A stretch of DNA of 44,553 nt from Naegleria lovaniensis. Lineage: Eukaryota > Heterolobosea > Eutetramitea > Acrasida > Naegleriidae. Shown one piece after another: positions 9,508 to 19,008 of this stretch. Made by a program: the position numbers and the translations under genes. Numbering within the stretch: position 1 is the first letter of the stretch; every line of letters starts with the position of its first letter. Location: positions 1 through 44,553 of the forward strand of contig NW_025407899.1 in the NCBI RefSeq assembly GCF_003324165.1. The letters run 5' to 3'. The notes under the pieces are model-generated. The model was not told where the DNA came from, did no database searches, and saw only the letters and a program-made list of their open reading frames with translations.

Positions 9508-10596
9508 TTACTTTTCTTTTGTTGTGTATGACTCTAAAGGTTTGCGCAAATTCTTTTTGAATAGTTCATTTCTGTGTGTTAAGGCAGCCTCATAACTGAC
9601 CTTATCAAAATAGTAGGCATAACCTCTCAAAATAGCTGGTATGACCATCATTCCACCCACAATAGCATCCAACAATGGATAGTTGTAAATATTTACACAA
9701 GGGCCAACACCCAATGTTCCACCCACAATTTGCAAATAAGTATCAAAGGATGATGTCACGTAGAATTGAATGGCACTCTTCATCAAATTTCTGACCAGTG
9801 AAGATCCTGACTCAACATACGTTTGCAATCCAGATAGACTTGATAATGTAGCACATTCCTTTGGTTTTGTTTCGTTTTCCTTTTTAAAACCCTCTGTGTC
9901 AGTATCCACAGGCAATGCCAAATGAATATGAATATTGGTACCTAATAATTCGCTTCTCAATGCTTCAGCGTAACCTTTGATTGCATATTTCGTAGGAGCG
10001 TATGATCCGTATCCAACAAATGATGTAATTGAGCATGCACTTCCAACGAAAATAATGTGTGATGATGAATTTCCATCCTTATTGTCATCAAGCATGGAGG
10101 GAATAAATTTCTTTGAAACAAGTACGTGACTGAAATAATTTAAATCCATTTGATATTTAAAATCACTCATTGGTTGAAGTGTAGCATAACCTGGTATGGA
10201 CAATCCTTGATTAATAAATAAATAATCAACTTTTCTTATTAACATTTTCGAGTAGATTTCTTCCAACATGGAATCCACTTGTTTTTCATCACTGACATCG
10301 CATGAATAAATGAAAATAGACTGTTTCTCTACGGAATGTGTTTCTAATTCTATTTTAGCTTGTTCTAACTTGTCTCGGTTTCGAGCAACAATAATTAAAT
10401 TGGCACATCCTTGTTTTAAACATTCAATTGCAATACCGAGACCAATACCTGTTGATCCACCTGTAATTAATACATTCTTTCCTCGCATGGAATGTTTCAT
10501 TCTTTTTCTTTGAAAGAGAAAATAATGAAGTACATGAAGAGAACCAAGAGCCACAGAGGTATAAAAGAGACCTTGAAGAATTACTAACAGAATCAT
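9508..10596 (-). CDS. 3-ketodihydrosphingosine reductase (KDSR/Tsc10)
   Basis: Short-chain dehydrogenase that reduces 3-ketosphinganine in sphingolipid synthesis at the ER. Single exon, 362 residues. The N-terminal hydrophobic segment (residues 2-28) is a membrane anchor. The NADPH-binding motif GGSTGIG is at 46-52, the catalytic serine region GSACSITSF at 185-193 and YAPTK (Y199, K203). PVDTDTEGFKKENETKP is the KDSR-specific segment after the active site, and hydrophobic C-terminal helices follow. Unlike most genes here, its start (AACAAGATG) lacks a long A run. Confidence 0.93.
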   Translation of the reverse strand: MILLVILQGLFYTSVALGSLHVLHYFLFQRKRMKHSMRGKNVLITGGSTGIGLGIAIECLKQGCANLIIVARNRDKLEQAKIELETHSVEKQSIFIYSCDVSDEKQVDSMLEEIYSKMLIRKVDYLFINQGLSIPGYATLQPMSDFKYQMDLNYFSHVLVSKKFIPSMLDDNKDGNSSSHIIFVGSACSITSFVGYGSYAPTKYAIKGYAEALRSELLGTNIHIHLALPVDTDTEGFKKENETKPKECATLSSLSGLQTYVESGSSLVRNLMKSAIQFYVTSSFDTYLQIVGGTLGVGPCVNIYNYPLLDAIVGGMMVIPAILRGYAYYFDKVSYEAALTHRNELFKKNLRKPLESYTTKEK

Positions 10597-10769
10597 CTTG
10601 TTCCGAGAGAAGTGTGAGCACTGATTTTTACAAAATAAATAATGTTAAAATATAAATTTGATGGTGAAAGACCGGTCGAGTAAAAAACTGATGTCAAGGA
10701 TCAAGATGATGGAGTTCAACAGTAACAACAGAAAGGTGATGATGGGGCAATTTTTTCAAATTTAAAAAA

Positions 10770-11639
10770 ATGCGAAGCAACAAAGATCAGCATCAACAAG
10801 CACACGAATCAACAACGAGTCTAGAAAATAATAATAATCATGGATCAACAACAACAACGGAATTCAAACCAACACATGAAGCTGTAAAGAAAACCTCTGT
10901 AACCCGATATGTTCTGTATTTTATCGTTTATTCGGTGATCTTTTGGGTTGTGTACTGTGTGTACTTGTACAAGACGGATGCAGCTTTTAAACAAAGTTTT
11001 GTAAGGTGGTATTTGAAAACATTCCATCATAAAAAATCTGAAACAATTACAGAAGCTTCATTGATACCACCAGCGTCGCATTGTGTTGATTTTGCAACTT
11101 ATGGAGCCAAGTTGCCTTTCAAAAAGAGTGGAGGCAAGTCCAGTACTGATTATTTTGTGTTCACTGAGGAGGATTTGGCTCACTATAACGGAGTGGGTGA
11201 GAATAAGAAGTTGCCATTGCTTTTGGCAATTGCTGGAAGAGTTTATGATGTTAGTGAAGGCAAAGGTTAGTTTTAAGAGACATTGAGATTTTATTAACTC
11301 CAATATTTTGTTGATCTAAAACAATCGAATATGTTCTTATGTTAGATTACTATGGGCCTGGAGGTGGATATAGCTTCTTTTCAGGTAGAGATGGAACTAG
11401 ATCATTTGTGACAGGGTATGTTATCATGCCTTTATGATTTCTCACATTTTGAACTAATATTATTTCACTTTTTTTCACACAGATGCTTTGATGAAAAGAA
11501 AGAAGAATGCACCAGTGAACAATCTAAATATTCTGATTTTACTGAAGAAAAGCTTCAATCGATTAAAGATTGGATTAAATTCTATGATGAACATGAAAAA
11601 TACAAGTTTGTAGGATTTGTTGAGGTGAAAAACAAGTAA
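10770..11639 (+). CDS. Membrane-associated progesterone receptor (MAPR)-like cytochrome b5-fold protein
   Basis: Three exons: 10770..11265, 11346..11415 and 11483..11639 (introns 80 and 67 nt, both GT-AG and frame-preserving), giving 240 residues. After a Q/N/T-rich cytosolic segment there is one TM helix (residues ~50-72, RYVLYFIVYSVIFWVVYC). The C-terminal domain starts YFVFTEEDLAHYNG and continues PLLLAIAGRVYDVSEGKDYYGPGGGYSFFSGRD, the cytochrome-b5-like haem/sterol-binding fold of PGRMC, neudesin and neuferricin. It lacks the two histidines of true cytochrome b5. The start follows six A. The precise partner or ligand cannot be read from sequence. Confidence 0.85.
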
Positions 11640-11735
11640 AATCTCGAATTATTCAATAATAAATTATTTACTGTGTCGTTTGAAAGTGGCTCATGTGACA
11701 ATAGTTTCCAGTTGTGTAGCTGTGACGATCAATGT

Positions 11736-12260
11736 TTAATGTTGTTCATATGTTGTTGATTCCACACCATTTCTATTGCTGCTGTGCTCTTGCTCTCCGG
11801 CCGGGCTTGATAAAAATATTAAAGAGGGATTTTGTTGATGATTATTCACATTGTGCTGTATAATTTCAACTGTCTTTCTTAATTCTTTAATGTTGTGATA
11901 CAAGTTTCTCATCTGTTTCAACTCTTGATTCAAATCATTTAATCGATTCATGAATGATTCCATACTATCAATCGATTCGTGGACATCTGTACAAAATTTA
12001 TCCACGGTATTTCTATATAATTCAATGTGTTGTAGAGTTATTGCGCTTTTAGCATACATGGAGGTTTGAAGAGATCCGAGTAAATGATTGAAACTTTCAG
12101 ATAATAAATTGGCTCTATTTTCTAAGAGTTGCAGAGTTTTAGGATTGAGAAGATCGCTTCTGGTATTATTGAATGGTGGTTGAGATATTTGTTCCGATTC
12201 TTGTGATGATGACACCGCCGAAGAAGCATCAGAGGTCGGCACAGTTTCTTGATTTTGCAT
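11736..12260 (-). CDS. BORCS6-like protein (BORC complex, lysosome positioning)
   Basis: Single exon, 174 residues, start after AAAAA. Residues 1-35 are S/Q-rich. Residues ~37-140 form a helical domain: LLNPKTLQLLENRANLL, then SESFNHLLGSLQTSM, YRNTVDKFCTDVHESIDSM and IKELRKTVEIIQ. The spacing and pattern match the C-terminal domain of animal BORCS6 (lyspersin), where an ALEARA...LDRLVGNL...YRGAVDSL...IRRTLEVLE pattern occurs. In animals BORC recruits Arl8 to lysosomes for kinesin transport. Assignment rests on pattern comparison from memory. Confidence 0.65.
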   Translation of the reverse strand: MQNQETVPTSDASSAVSSSQESEQISQPPFNNTRSDLLNPKTLQLLENRANLLSESFNHLLGSLQTSMYAKSAITLQHIELYRNTVDKFCTDVHESIDSMESFMNRLNDLNQELKQMRNLYHNIKELRKTVEIIQHNVNNHQQNPSLIFLSSPAGEQEHSSNRNGVESTTYEQH

Positions 12261-12340
12261 TTTTTACAAAGAATTTTTGTTTAATATTTTGTCATGTTTA
12301 TTGTTGTTTGTGATCAGTGTGTGAGATTCGTTGAACCGGC

Positions 12341-13677
12341 TCAATTTTGTTTATCCACCACGTTTTTTAACATGTCTTTCAACTCGTTGGTGTAGTTGGC
12401 ATTGACACATTCAATGTCATTGGTCATGAATGCTTTGAGGGTGACAAATGTTCGTTCTTCTTTTTGCTCCGTGCTGGTTGCAGTTGAGGTTGTGGTTGTC
12501 GGGGTGTTTGAACCTATTCCAGTCCACTTGGTACTTTCGTTGTGGATCAAGGAGCCAACACACGTTTGATTTTTGGCTGTGGCACAGTTGTCATCTTCGT
12601 TTTCATTGGGATGGCTTGTTTGTGATGAATGTTTCTGGTAGAACTTGAACTTTTCACATTCTCTAAAACGAATATCCAACAATAGAATATAACGATCCTC
12701 ATTTGTAAAGTTATAGGCCTCATGTGTAATGTAGTCATCAAATGCAAACACAACGCCCTCTTTCCAGCAATGTCTAATATTTCCTACACGAATGGCACAT
12801 CCATGATGATTACTGGTTGGCACTCTCAATCCCATATGCACTCTCAAACAATGATTACTATATCCACAATAACCTTTGTGAGGAGCAATGTAACAAGACG
12901 AGGATAAGCAGCTAAATCCAGCAGTGGTGATATGTACATTGTACTCCTTGTTTAATTTGGAGAGTAATTGAACTGATTTTGGGCATTTTGAAGGTTCGTT
13001 GGTTAAATCTCGTCCAAATGCAAAGCCCTTGTGTTCAGACAACATGTTCGAAATGAAATTATTAATTCACAAGTGAAAAATTTTGAGCATTTCAGCATGA
13101 AAATGATGTAACTTACCAATGGATAAACCTTCCATTTTCCTTTTGTTTTACATATAGTCTCTGGCCATGCCTGGAAATCTTGTTCTCCTTCTTTCAATAA
13201 ATTATCCAATTCATCTCGTATGATTTGAAAATTATTTTCCAAAGCATCAAAAAACAATCCAATATTGGAGTATTCTTCTCTATTGAATGGATCGTTTCTA
13301 TAATAGAAACATTTCTTTCCCATATCATCCATTCCTAACCAATCCCAATATGCTCCTCTATTTGTGTTATAAACTTTTTTCATGGTTTCATCACTTTCAT
13401 GTAAATTGGCAGAAGTAATGATTTCATTTCCGCAGGATGATCGGAAACAACATTTGCAATCATTGCCATCATACCAGTCATGATGAATTTCTGTTAGTTT
13501 TTTGATTTTCTTTTGAATGACGGTTTGATCGGTAATGGGATTGTTGTCCGGATTGTTTTTCTTTTCGTGTTCTGTTGGTTCATTCAGTAGGTCCGTTTGG
13601 CTACTTTTAGAGGAATTTTGATGATCATTATTTAGTGTCTCATGATCATTGTGGTGTGGTTGTTCTTGGGTGGACAT
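12341..13677 (-). CDS. Aspartyl/asparaginyl beta-hydroxylase domain protein
   Basis: Fe(II)/2-oxoglutarate dioxygenase of the AspH family. Exons 13677..13117 and 13027..12341 are joined across an 89-nt GT-AG intron (VYPL|GFAFGRD), giving 415 residues. Iron-binding histidines are in LRVHMGLRVP and FDDYITHEAYN, each in the family context (a DDxxxHE motif followed by DRYILLLDI). The N-terminal ~70 residues are polar, without a signal peptide or TM helix, unlike animal AspH, so the protein is probably cytosolic. A cysteine-rich stretch NDCKCCFRSSCG (residues ~80-91) is unusual. A polar, T-rich insert of ~60 residues follows the second histidine. Divergent from XRCC4. Confidence 0.85.
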
Positions 13678-13851
13678 TTCCCAATGATGGCGAGAGTGTT
13701 GATTGTGCAATTTTTTACAAAGGTTGAGTGTGAGAGCTTGTCAAAAAAGGCAAAATTCGACGTCATCAAAATGCATTGACTGACGTTGAATCTTTTACAC
13801 AGCTGAAAAACCAGATTTCAAAGCGCCTTTCGAACGATAAACCGCCAAAAA

Positions 13852-14865
13852 ATGAGTGAACAAACCGTTACATATTTTGAAATCGATGGAAATTCTTTTG
13901 TCGTGTACAGCGATCTTTGTGTTGTTCAAACAAGCCTTGCTTCCTCGTCAGGAGGGTCGTTCACACATGTGGCAGGAGGAATAACGCCCATCACCACTTC
14001 ACTCTCTTCCGATATTCCATCTACCTTGTACCATACGAACAACACCATCACTAACAACCATTCAATATCATCTAAAAAGATTATCAAACTAACCATCTCG
14101 GATGGAGAGAATATTTACTACAATCATCATAGCATTTCCTATGCGGGACAAGCATCATCCGGAGAAGAGTTTAACATGCTCCAAATTGTACACACCTCCA
14201 TCATGAAACAAGACAATTCCAAATTCAAATATCGAGTCAATTATATGAGTAATGGAAATCTCAATTTCATCATTAGTATGATTGTGAATCCATCTGGTGA
14301 TTACATCATCTCCAATATTGAATTGAAAAAGTCATCTAACACTAAGGCAGGTCACATTTCATTATTTCGATATCTCATCATTAGTAAGGAAAATGATGAA
14401 AAAACCATTAACAAGCTCAGTAAACAAGCCAAACACTATAATGAATGTATTGAACAATCAAAACTCGTCGTTGAAGAAAAAGAGAGGATGGAAAAAGAAT
14501 TGTATGGTCAATTCTTAATATTAATCAATTCAAAGAAGAAGATTATTCAAAAGTTTCATGAAGCCAAGAAACAATCAGACGAGTTGCTCGACAAGGAAAA
14601 GGAAAAGAATAAGATCCTTACCGATGAAAAGAAGCAACTTCAACAACAAATTGAGCAATTGAAACAACAATTACAAGCTGCCAAATCAGCTGCAAAGAAC
14701 TCGAATAACATGTTATTTCGAGGAAGGCTTGTGGATTCACCTCAACTCTCACCTTCATGTTCTGCCCAGGCTCTTGTAGAAGGCTATCAGACACCAAGAA
14801 AACCCTCACGAAATGCCAAATGTGTGGATGCTGAGGATTTATTGGACGACTTGACCTTTGAATAA
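13852..14865 (+). CDS. XRCC4: XRCC4-like NHEJ factor
   Basis: Single exon, 337 residues, start after AAAAA. Residues 1-180 form a beta-rich head, interrupted by polar S/T/N loops. Residues ~180-290 are a long coiled coil. The stretch KERMEKELYGQFLILINSKK (~209-228) matches the XRCC4 stalk, where DNA ligase IV binds (compare the EALETDLYKRFILVLNEKK pattern). A short polar tail ends in acidic EDLLDDLTFE. In known species XRCC4 stabilises ligase IV and bridges ends through XLF in nonhomologous end joining. PAXX and SAS-6 share the fold, but the stalk match favours XRCC4. Confidence 0.8.
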   Translation: MSEQTVTYFEIDGNSFVVYSDLCVVQTSLASSSGGSFTHVAGGITPITTSLSSDIPSTLYHTNNTITNNHSISSKKIIKLTISDGENIYYNHHSISYAGQASSGEEFNMLQIVHTSIMKQDNSKFKYRVNYMSNGNLNFIISMIVNPSGDYIISNIELKKSSNTKAGHISLFRYLIISKENDEKTINKLSKQAKHYNECIEQSKLVVEEKERMEKELYGQFLILINSKKKIIQKFHEAKKQSDELLDKEKEKNKILTDEKKQLQQQIEQLKQQLQAAKSAAKNSNNMLFRGRLVDSPQLSPSCSAQALVEGYQTPRKPSRNAKCVDAEDLLDDLTFE

Positions 14866-14979
14866 AGACTAACCATGAAACACAAATAATTTCCGAACTC
14901 TATCCAGACTTTAGCCCTCTTGGTTGAACTGGAACACGTCGTTGCTCCGGGCTGAATATTTTATTAAATATTAAAAAAA

Positions 14980-16032
14980 ATGAGCCGAACGATTGCATCA
15001 TCAGTTTCCAAGTCGACCCTTGTTTCATCATCATCGGGAGGGTCATCCAGTGCACCCATAGAATTTCCAATCATACGAAAAGAATGTCTAGGAGATGGAA
15101 AGTTTATAAAAATGCGTAGATACACTCTCGGAGCTGAATGTAAATTATGTGGAAAAGTATACACATCCTTTTCATGGAAAAAAAATCCAAAAGACGTCAA
15201 TTATCAACGAACAGTGATATGTCCTGTTTGTGCAATTACAAAAAATTTATGTCAAGTCTCAGTCGTTGATTTAGATTATGATATTCCTGCCTACGTACGG
15301 GATTCACAATACTCTCTCACGGATCATCAATCATCGGTGGAAGGCAATACAGCAAGTGCCTTTAGTGGACAAAAAAGTTCAGTAACCAATGTATATTTTG
15401 CTTCACAGGCTGAAAAATTGTTAAGCGAAGGAGGAACCAATAGACATTTATTAAGAAATGAATTGGCAAATAGAAATGTTTTGAATGAATTGAGAGATGA
15501 AGAGGGTCTTGATGAAATGGCAAGTTCTAATACCAGCACTTCCAACAGCAATGGAAGTTTAGGACTAACATCAGCACTAGGATCTGAAGTGACCATTGAC
15601 ACAACCACGTCATCTCTCATTGATTTAAGAACGATTCAAATTGGTTCAGTCAATAACAATGTTGTTGAAACTTCAGAGGATTATATTGATGAAAAGACCC
15701 TACTAGAATTTATCGCCATTTATGCAACAACAGGACAGAATACAAGAGGTGTTGGTACTGTCGATCTGAGCGACTTGATTGAAAAGTGTAGCCATGTACC
15801 TAGTCACCATTGTTACTTGATCACTTTTGTTCATCAAGGTGACGCCGAGTTATGCATGCAAAAGCTAGGTAAAAAGAATGGTGGAAAATTCAAGTTAAAC
15901 GGACAAACATTGACGATTAAATGGGCAAGAAAGAAGAAGAGATTTGAGCCATATGAACCAACATCAACCTTACAAAAATCCTCAACGACTCAACCATTAT
16001 CATTGTCAATCATTGGTGTGAATGATGAGTAG
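14980..16032 (+). CDS. Ecm2/RBM22-like spliceosomal factor
   Basis: Single exon, 350 residues, start after seven A. Residues ~25-110 match the N-terminal zinc domain of RBM22/Slt11: FPIIRKECLGDGKFIKMRR, CKLCGKVYTSFSW, CPVCAITKNLCQ and a DLDYDIPAYVRD end. The C-terminal ~90 residues contain a divergent RRM (CYLITFVHQGDAELCMQKL, LNGQTLTIKWARKKK). The CCCH zinc finger that lies between these in human RBM22 is absent; the middle is S/T/N-rich, as in yeast Ecm2/Slt11. The family acts in the activated spliceosome near U6 and the intron. Lies 114 bp downstream of XRCC4 on the same strand. Confidence 0.85.
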   Translation: MSRTIASSVSKSTLVSSSSGGSSSAPIEFPIIRKECLGDGKFIKMRRYTLGAECKLCGKVYTSFSWKKNPKDVNYQRTVICPVCAITKNLCQVSVVDLDYDIPAYVRDSQYSLTDHQSSVEGNTASAFSGQKSSVTNVYFASQAEKLLSEGGTNRHLLRNELANRNVLNELRDEEGLDEMASSNTSTSNSNGSLGLTSALGSEVTIDTTTSSLIDLRTIQIGSVNNNVVETSEDYIDEKTLLEFIAIYATTGQNTRGVGTVDLSDLIEKCSHVPSHHCYLITFVHQGDAELCMQKLGKKNGGKFKLNGQTLTIKWARKKKRFEPYEPTSTLQKSSTTQPLSLSIIGVNDE

Positions 16033-16352
16033 TAAAGTGGCAATATTATCTTGGCACCTATGTATCAAGATACTATCAAGAAAAGATAATACCTTGTCAC
16101 ACTTGTTTAATCTTGATAACCTGAATTTTAATCTGAGTGTGGTCTGAGACTCAGATTAGCTCAGCATGACGCCAAAAGTGAAAACTGACAAGAAAATGAT
16201 GGGTGATTATCAAAAAATAATTTATGAAATAATAATATTTTCAAAATGTAGATTGTTAAAACAAGATTGTTAACACAAGAGTTCTGTACATAATCTCTCT
16301 CATCCACATGATGTGTATTGCTGTTGTTGATACACATCCATTTTATGCTTGC
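16033..16352. other. Intergenic, contains a perfect 10-bp inverted repeat
   Basis: No coding sequence found between the convergent Ecm2-like and MOB1 genes. Positions 16129..16138 and 16149..16158 are exact inverted copies (TAATCTGAGT / ACTCAGATTA) around a 10-nt loop. It could be part of a 3' end or terminator, but this is not shown. Confidence 0.5.
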
Positions 16353-17093
16353 TTATTGGTCCGAGGATGGTGAATAGGCGCTTCCTCCTCCCATGGCCGA
16401 TAAATTCGTATCGACACTACTGCTATCAACCCCCGATGACTTGCCAAGCAGATCAGCAATAACTCCTTTGAGTGGTTCGAGTTCCTTCTTATCAATCAAA
16501 TCAAATTCGTTCACAAAACACATGAAATGTTTAAAAGCAGTATTTAAATGTCTATCCAAGTTCAATTGTTTGGCATCCTTGTAGTGATTGTAATACATGT
16601 GAGCATAGACTCTAAACATTCTCTTAAATATAGTCTTTACAATGGTCAAGAAGGATTTTGGAAATTTGGTTGGATCACTTGGAAATGCATTCTCATCATT
16701 GACAAGTTGACAAATCCAGTCCATCAACAAGGAAACATAATCGGGAGCAGATACTTTGGTAGCTTTCTTGTAATCCTTACCATCCATCCATTGATATTCA
16801 TATTTATCACCTGCACACATGACAGGACATGTATCTCTTGTACAATATTCACCCAAACTACCATACAATAAATTTGTTGTATTATAGAAATCAACCGTGT
16901 TGATGGCCAACCATTCATTTAAATTTTCGTCTTCGGGTAACTTGACTGCTGCTGTTAGATCACCACTTCCGAGAGTTTCCTTCTTGTATTTGTGGAGTGT
17001 GTGTTGAGAGGAACCTTTGATGAATTTATGTTTGGGACGGAAGGTCTTGTTGGGATTGAGTGCTTGTTTGAGATTTTCAACAATGTTGGACAT
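16353..17093 (-). CDS. MOB1: MOB1 kinase activator
   Basis: Adaptor that activates NDR/LATS kinases in Hippo and mitotic exit signalling. Single exon, 246 residues, start preceded by eight A (the in-frame upstream ATG at 17150 is less likely). Features seen: N-terminal NKTFRPKHKFIKGSSQHTLHKY, then a helix LPEDENLNEWLAINTVDFYN; zinc ligands in YCTRDTCPVM and in VYAHMYYNHYKD (C2H2 type, as in MOB1), and TAFKHFMCFVNEFDLI. The C-terminal ~30 residues are S/G-rich and extend past the usual 216-residue length. Confidence 0.95.
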   Translation of the reverse strand: MSNIVENLKQALNPNKTFRPKHKFIKGSSQHTLHKYKKETLGSGDLTAAVKLPEDENLNEWLAINTVDFYNTTNLLYGSLGEYCTRDTCPVMCAGDKYEYQWMDGKDYKKATKVSAPDYVSLLMDWICQLVNDENAFPSDPTKFPKSFLTIVKTIFKRMFRVYAHMYYNHYKDAKQLNLDRHLNTAFKHFMCFVNEFDLIDKKELEPLKGVIADLLGKSSGVDSSSVDTNLSAMGGGSAYSPSSDQ

Positions 17094-17344
17094 TTTTTTT
17101 GGGTGTGTACACCAAGATCCGTTGGGTGCACAATAACGAATCTTCTTCATTATTACGAAACAACCCGTGAACTATAAAATTATTGGTTGTTTGTACGGAA
17201 GGATTAAACGTTGAGGTATTCGTAATAATGGATATGTTCAATTCGTAAGATCCAATTGTTGATAAATTTTTAAACTTGACTGGGTGCCTGGTTGTGGATG
17301 GATGAGGAAACACCTTATTGTACAAAAAAACGATCCATGAATGT

Positions 17345-18187
17345 TTATACACTCCATTGCCAAGGTGCTAAGGAATGATTATGATAGGAAATGATTGAAG
17401 TGGTTTGGGCAGTGCTATTACTAGTTCCATTCCTGCTCATACCACGTCGAACATTGGCTCTCAAATAAGGATTAATCAAGATGAGTTGTTTTAAAATTCG
17501 TTTCAATAAGGTTACAGGATCGTCGACGATCAAATATGTATTCATGAAAGAGAAGAAATGATGAAGGAGCATGGAAAGCCAATGACTCCAAGTTGGACGT
17601 GATTGGTTGTTGATATTATTGGAATCATTGGATGATGACAAGGAGGAGATAATGGGTGGAGGGAGTGGTGGAGGAGATTGGTCTGAATTAGGGTGGTGAA
17701 GAAGGTCATTGGTGGAACTAGTACCTGACATGAAGGTGTGAGTCGAATGGTTTTGGATGGGATTGGTTGCGTCTGAATCATGCAATATTGGATGGGATTT
17801 GGGATTCATGGAATGATGGTCCTCCGAAAAAGCGACGACACGACCAAGAGGATCGGGAATGGATGATATAGGAGTTTGAAACTGTAAAGTGGTCATGTCC
17901 TTGGGTTTTTCGCGAAATTGAAATGAATCATTGGGAATGTTTTTGGTGGAGGATGGTGTTGTCGTTGTCGTCGTTGTGTTGGGTAATTGTCGAGTCATGG
18001 AATGAATTTGATAATTCCTTGTGGAGTGATACACATTTGTCATGATCACCATGGGTAATGGATGGTCATTGATTGATGATTCCAAAGAGTTGATGATGGG
18101 CAGATCGAGTCGTCGGGTTGGCCTTCTCGTGTCGCGGGATTCATCGTGGAAGGAGGTGATGAACGCTGGTTGATGTTGTGAAGGCAT
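17345..18187 (-). CDS. Unknown low-complexity protein
   Basis: Single exon, 280 residues from the ATG at 18187, which follows AGAAA. The first ~190 residues are rich in S, T, N, H and P, with a TTTTTTT run and a PPPLPPP segment. The last ~90 residues are more ordered: SHWLSMLLHHFFSFMNTYL followed by DDPVTLLKRILKQLILINPYLRANVRRG, which could be amphipathic helices. I do not recognise a family. It is a genuine-looking ORF by length, codon use and start context. Confidence 0.6.
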   Translation of the reverse strand: MPSQHQPAFITSFHDESRDTRRPTRRLDLPIINSLESSINDHPLPMVIMTNVYHSTRNYQIHSMTRQLPNTTTTTTTPSSTKNIPNDSFQFREKPKDMTTLQFQTPISSIPDPLGRVVAFSEDHHSMNPKSHPILHDSDATNPIQNHSTHTFMSGTSSTNDLLHHPNSDQSPPPLPPPIISSLSSSNDSNNINNQSRPTWSHWLSMLLHHFFSFMNTYLIVDDPVTLLKRILKQLILINPYLRANVRRGMSRNGTSNSTAQTTSIISYHNHSLAPWQWSV

Positions 18188-18628
18188 TTTCTTTTGTGTG
18201 TTCATAAATTGGTCTTTGAATTCTTTGCAAAGAAGACTTTTATTTCTTTGGAAAGATTCAAAACAATTGGAAACACTCCAAAATATATATGTCCAATAAC
18301 TGGTACCTTAATGTTCTCTAACTATCCTTGTTATGAATTTACACGGACGAATATTGGGTTCTTCTTTCACACTTGATTTTAGCACTCCAAATTTAATGTC
18401 CAATAATTGGTACATTGAAATTCATCAAAATTTCTTTCCTTGTAATCCATTCACACGCACGAGTATTGTGTTCTTTTATCAACCCACTTCAAAAATCATC
18501 ATCCTCTCAGCTGGGGGTTTTTCGTTCTGTTTTATTTCTCATGAATTTTTAAGTGTTGGCTTGACTCCAGTCAATCTAGAAAAATTCCTAGCTCTGTTTT
18601 GGAATGGTAATAACAACAGTGTTTCAGT
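18188..18628. repeat. Intergenic with a degenerate ~108-bp tandem duplication
   Basis: No convincing gene. Copies at about 18273..18371 and 18381..18480 share CACTCCAAA, a GTCCAATAA-TGGTAC block, CTTGT-AT and ACG-ACGA(G/A)TATTG-GTTCTT segments in the same order and spacing, so the second is a diverged copy of the first. Confidence 0.4.
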
Positions 18629-18790
18629 ATGTTGGATGGTGATTTGGAGGTCGATTGGATTGAAATTGCTAAATTGTTCCAACATACTGAAACTGAAAAA
18701 ACCTTGCTTCCACAATTTGAAAGAGAATTCAAGTTGAAATTGCTTCCCTCCCTTATAAGTTACCTCCCCTTATCAGCAATTTGCAATTAA
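18629..18790 (+). pseudogene. Orphan short coding fragment (53 residues)
   Basis: An ATG-to-TAA reading frame begins MLDGDLEVDWIEIAKLF and ends with LPSLISYLPLSAICN. Composition is amphipathic and protein-like (W-x2-IAKLF resembles a Myb/SANT helix). A different frame just upstream (18540..18625) reads LTPVNLEKFLALFWNG, which may be a frameshifted or spliced upstream piece; a stop precedes the ATG. It is probably a remnant exon. A perfect 16-bp inverted repeat (18621..18636 and 18678..18693) overlaps its start. Confidence 0.3.
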
Positions 18791-18860
18791 AATTTCAATG
18801 TTTATTATGTATGATTTCATGATGAAATAACTGTAATGACAATAATTTGTAAGTTGGTCA

Positions 18861-19008
18861 AATTCGATTTTGGCATCTGGGTTGGGAATGAAAAAATTCG
18901 ATTTTGGCATCTGTGAAATATAAAAATTCGATTTTGGCATCTGTGGTGAAATATAAAAAATTCGATTTTGGCATCTGTGAAATATAAAAAATTCGATTTT
19001 GGCATCTG
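18861..19008 (-). repeat. Tandem array of tRNA-Leu 3'-end copies
   Basis: Five copies of the 19-mer AATTCGATTTTGGCATCTG (plus strand) start at 18861, 18895, 18925, 18959 and 18990, with spacings 34, 30, 34 and 31. In the tRNA sense the unit is CAGATGCC, the 3' acceptor strand, followed by AAAATCGAATT. The fifth copy is the true 3' end of the tRNA gene. Each unit except the outermost has a T5-T6 run downstream in the tRNA sense. Confidence 0.9.
18986..18991 (-). terminator. RNA polymerase III T-run terminator of tRNA-Leu
   Basis: Six consecutive T on the tRNA strand, 9 nt past the mature 3' end. Further T5-T6 runs in the repeat units (18955..18960, 18922..18926, 18891..18896) could serve as back-ups. 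Confidence 0.7.

Noticed and set aside
13678-13710. Upstream extension of the aspartyl hydroxylase
   Set aside because: It would need a TTG start; the ATG at 13677 is the first real start.
17077-17352. Minus-strand frame between MOB1 and the unknown gene
   Set aside because: Lacks a supported start, overlaps the MOB1 start in another frame and has no protein-like pattern.
18861-19008. Regular 30-34-bp repeat spacing suggesting a CRISPR array
   Set aside because: The spacers are nearly identical to each other and AT-rich, the repeat is a tRNA fragment, and the genome is eukaryotic.
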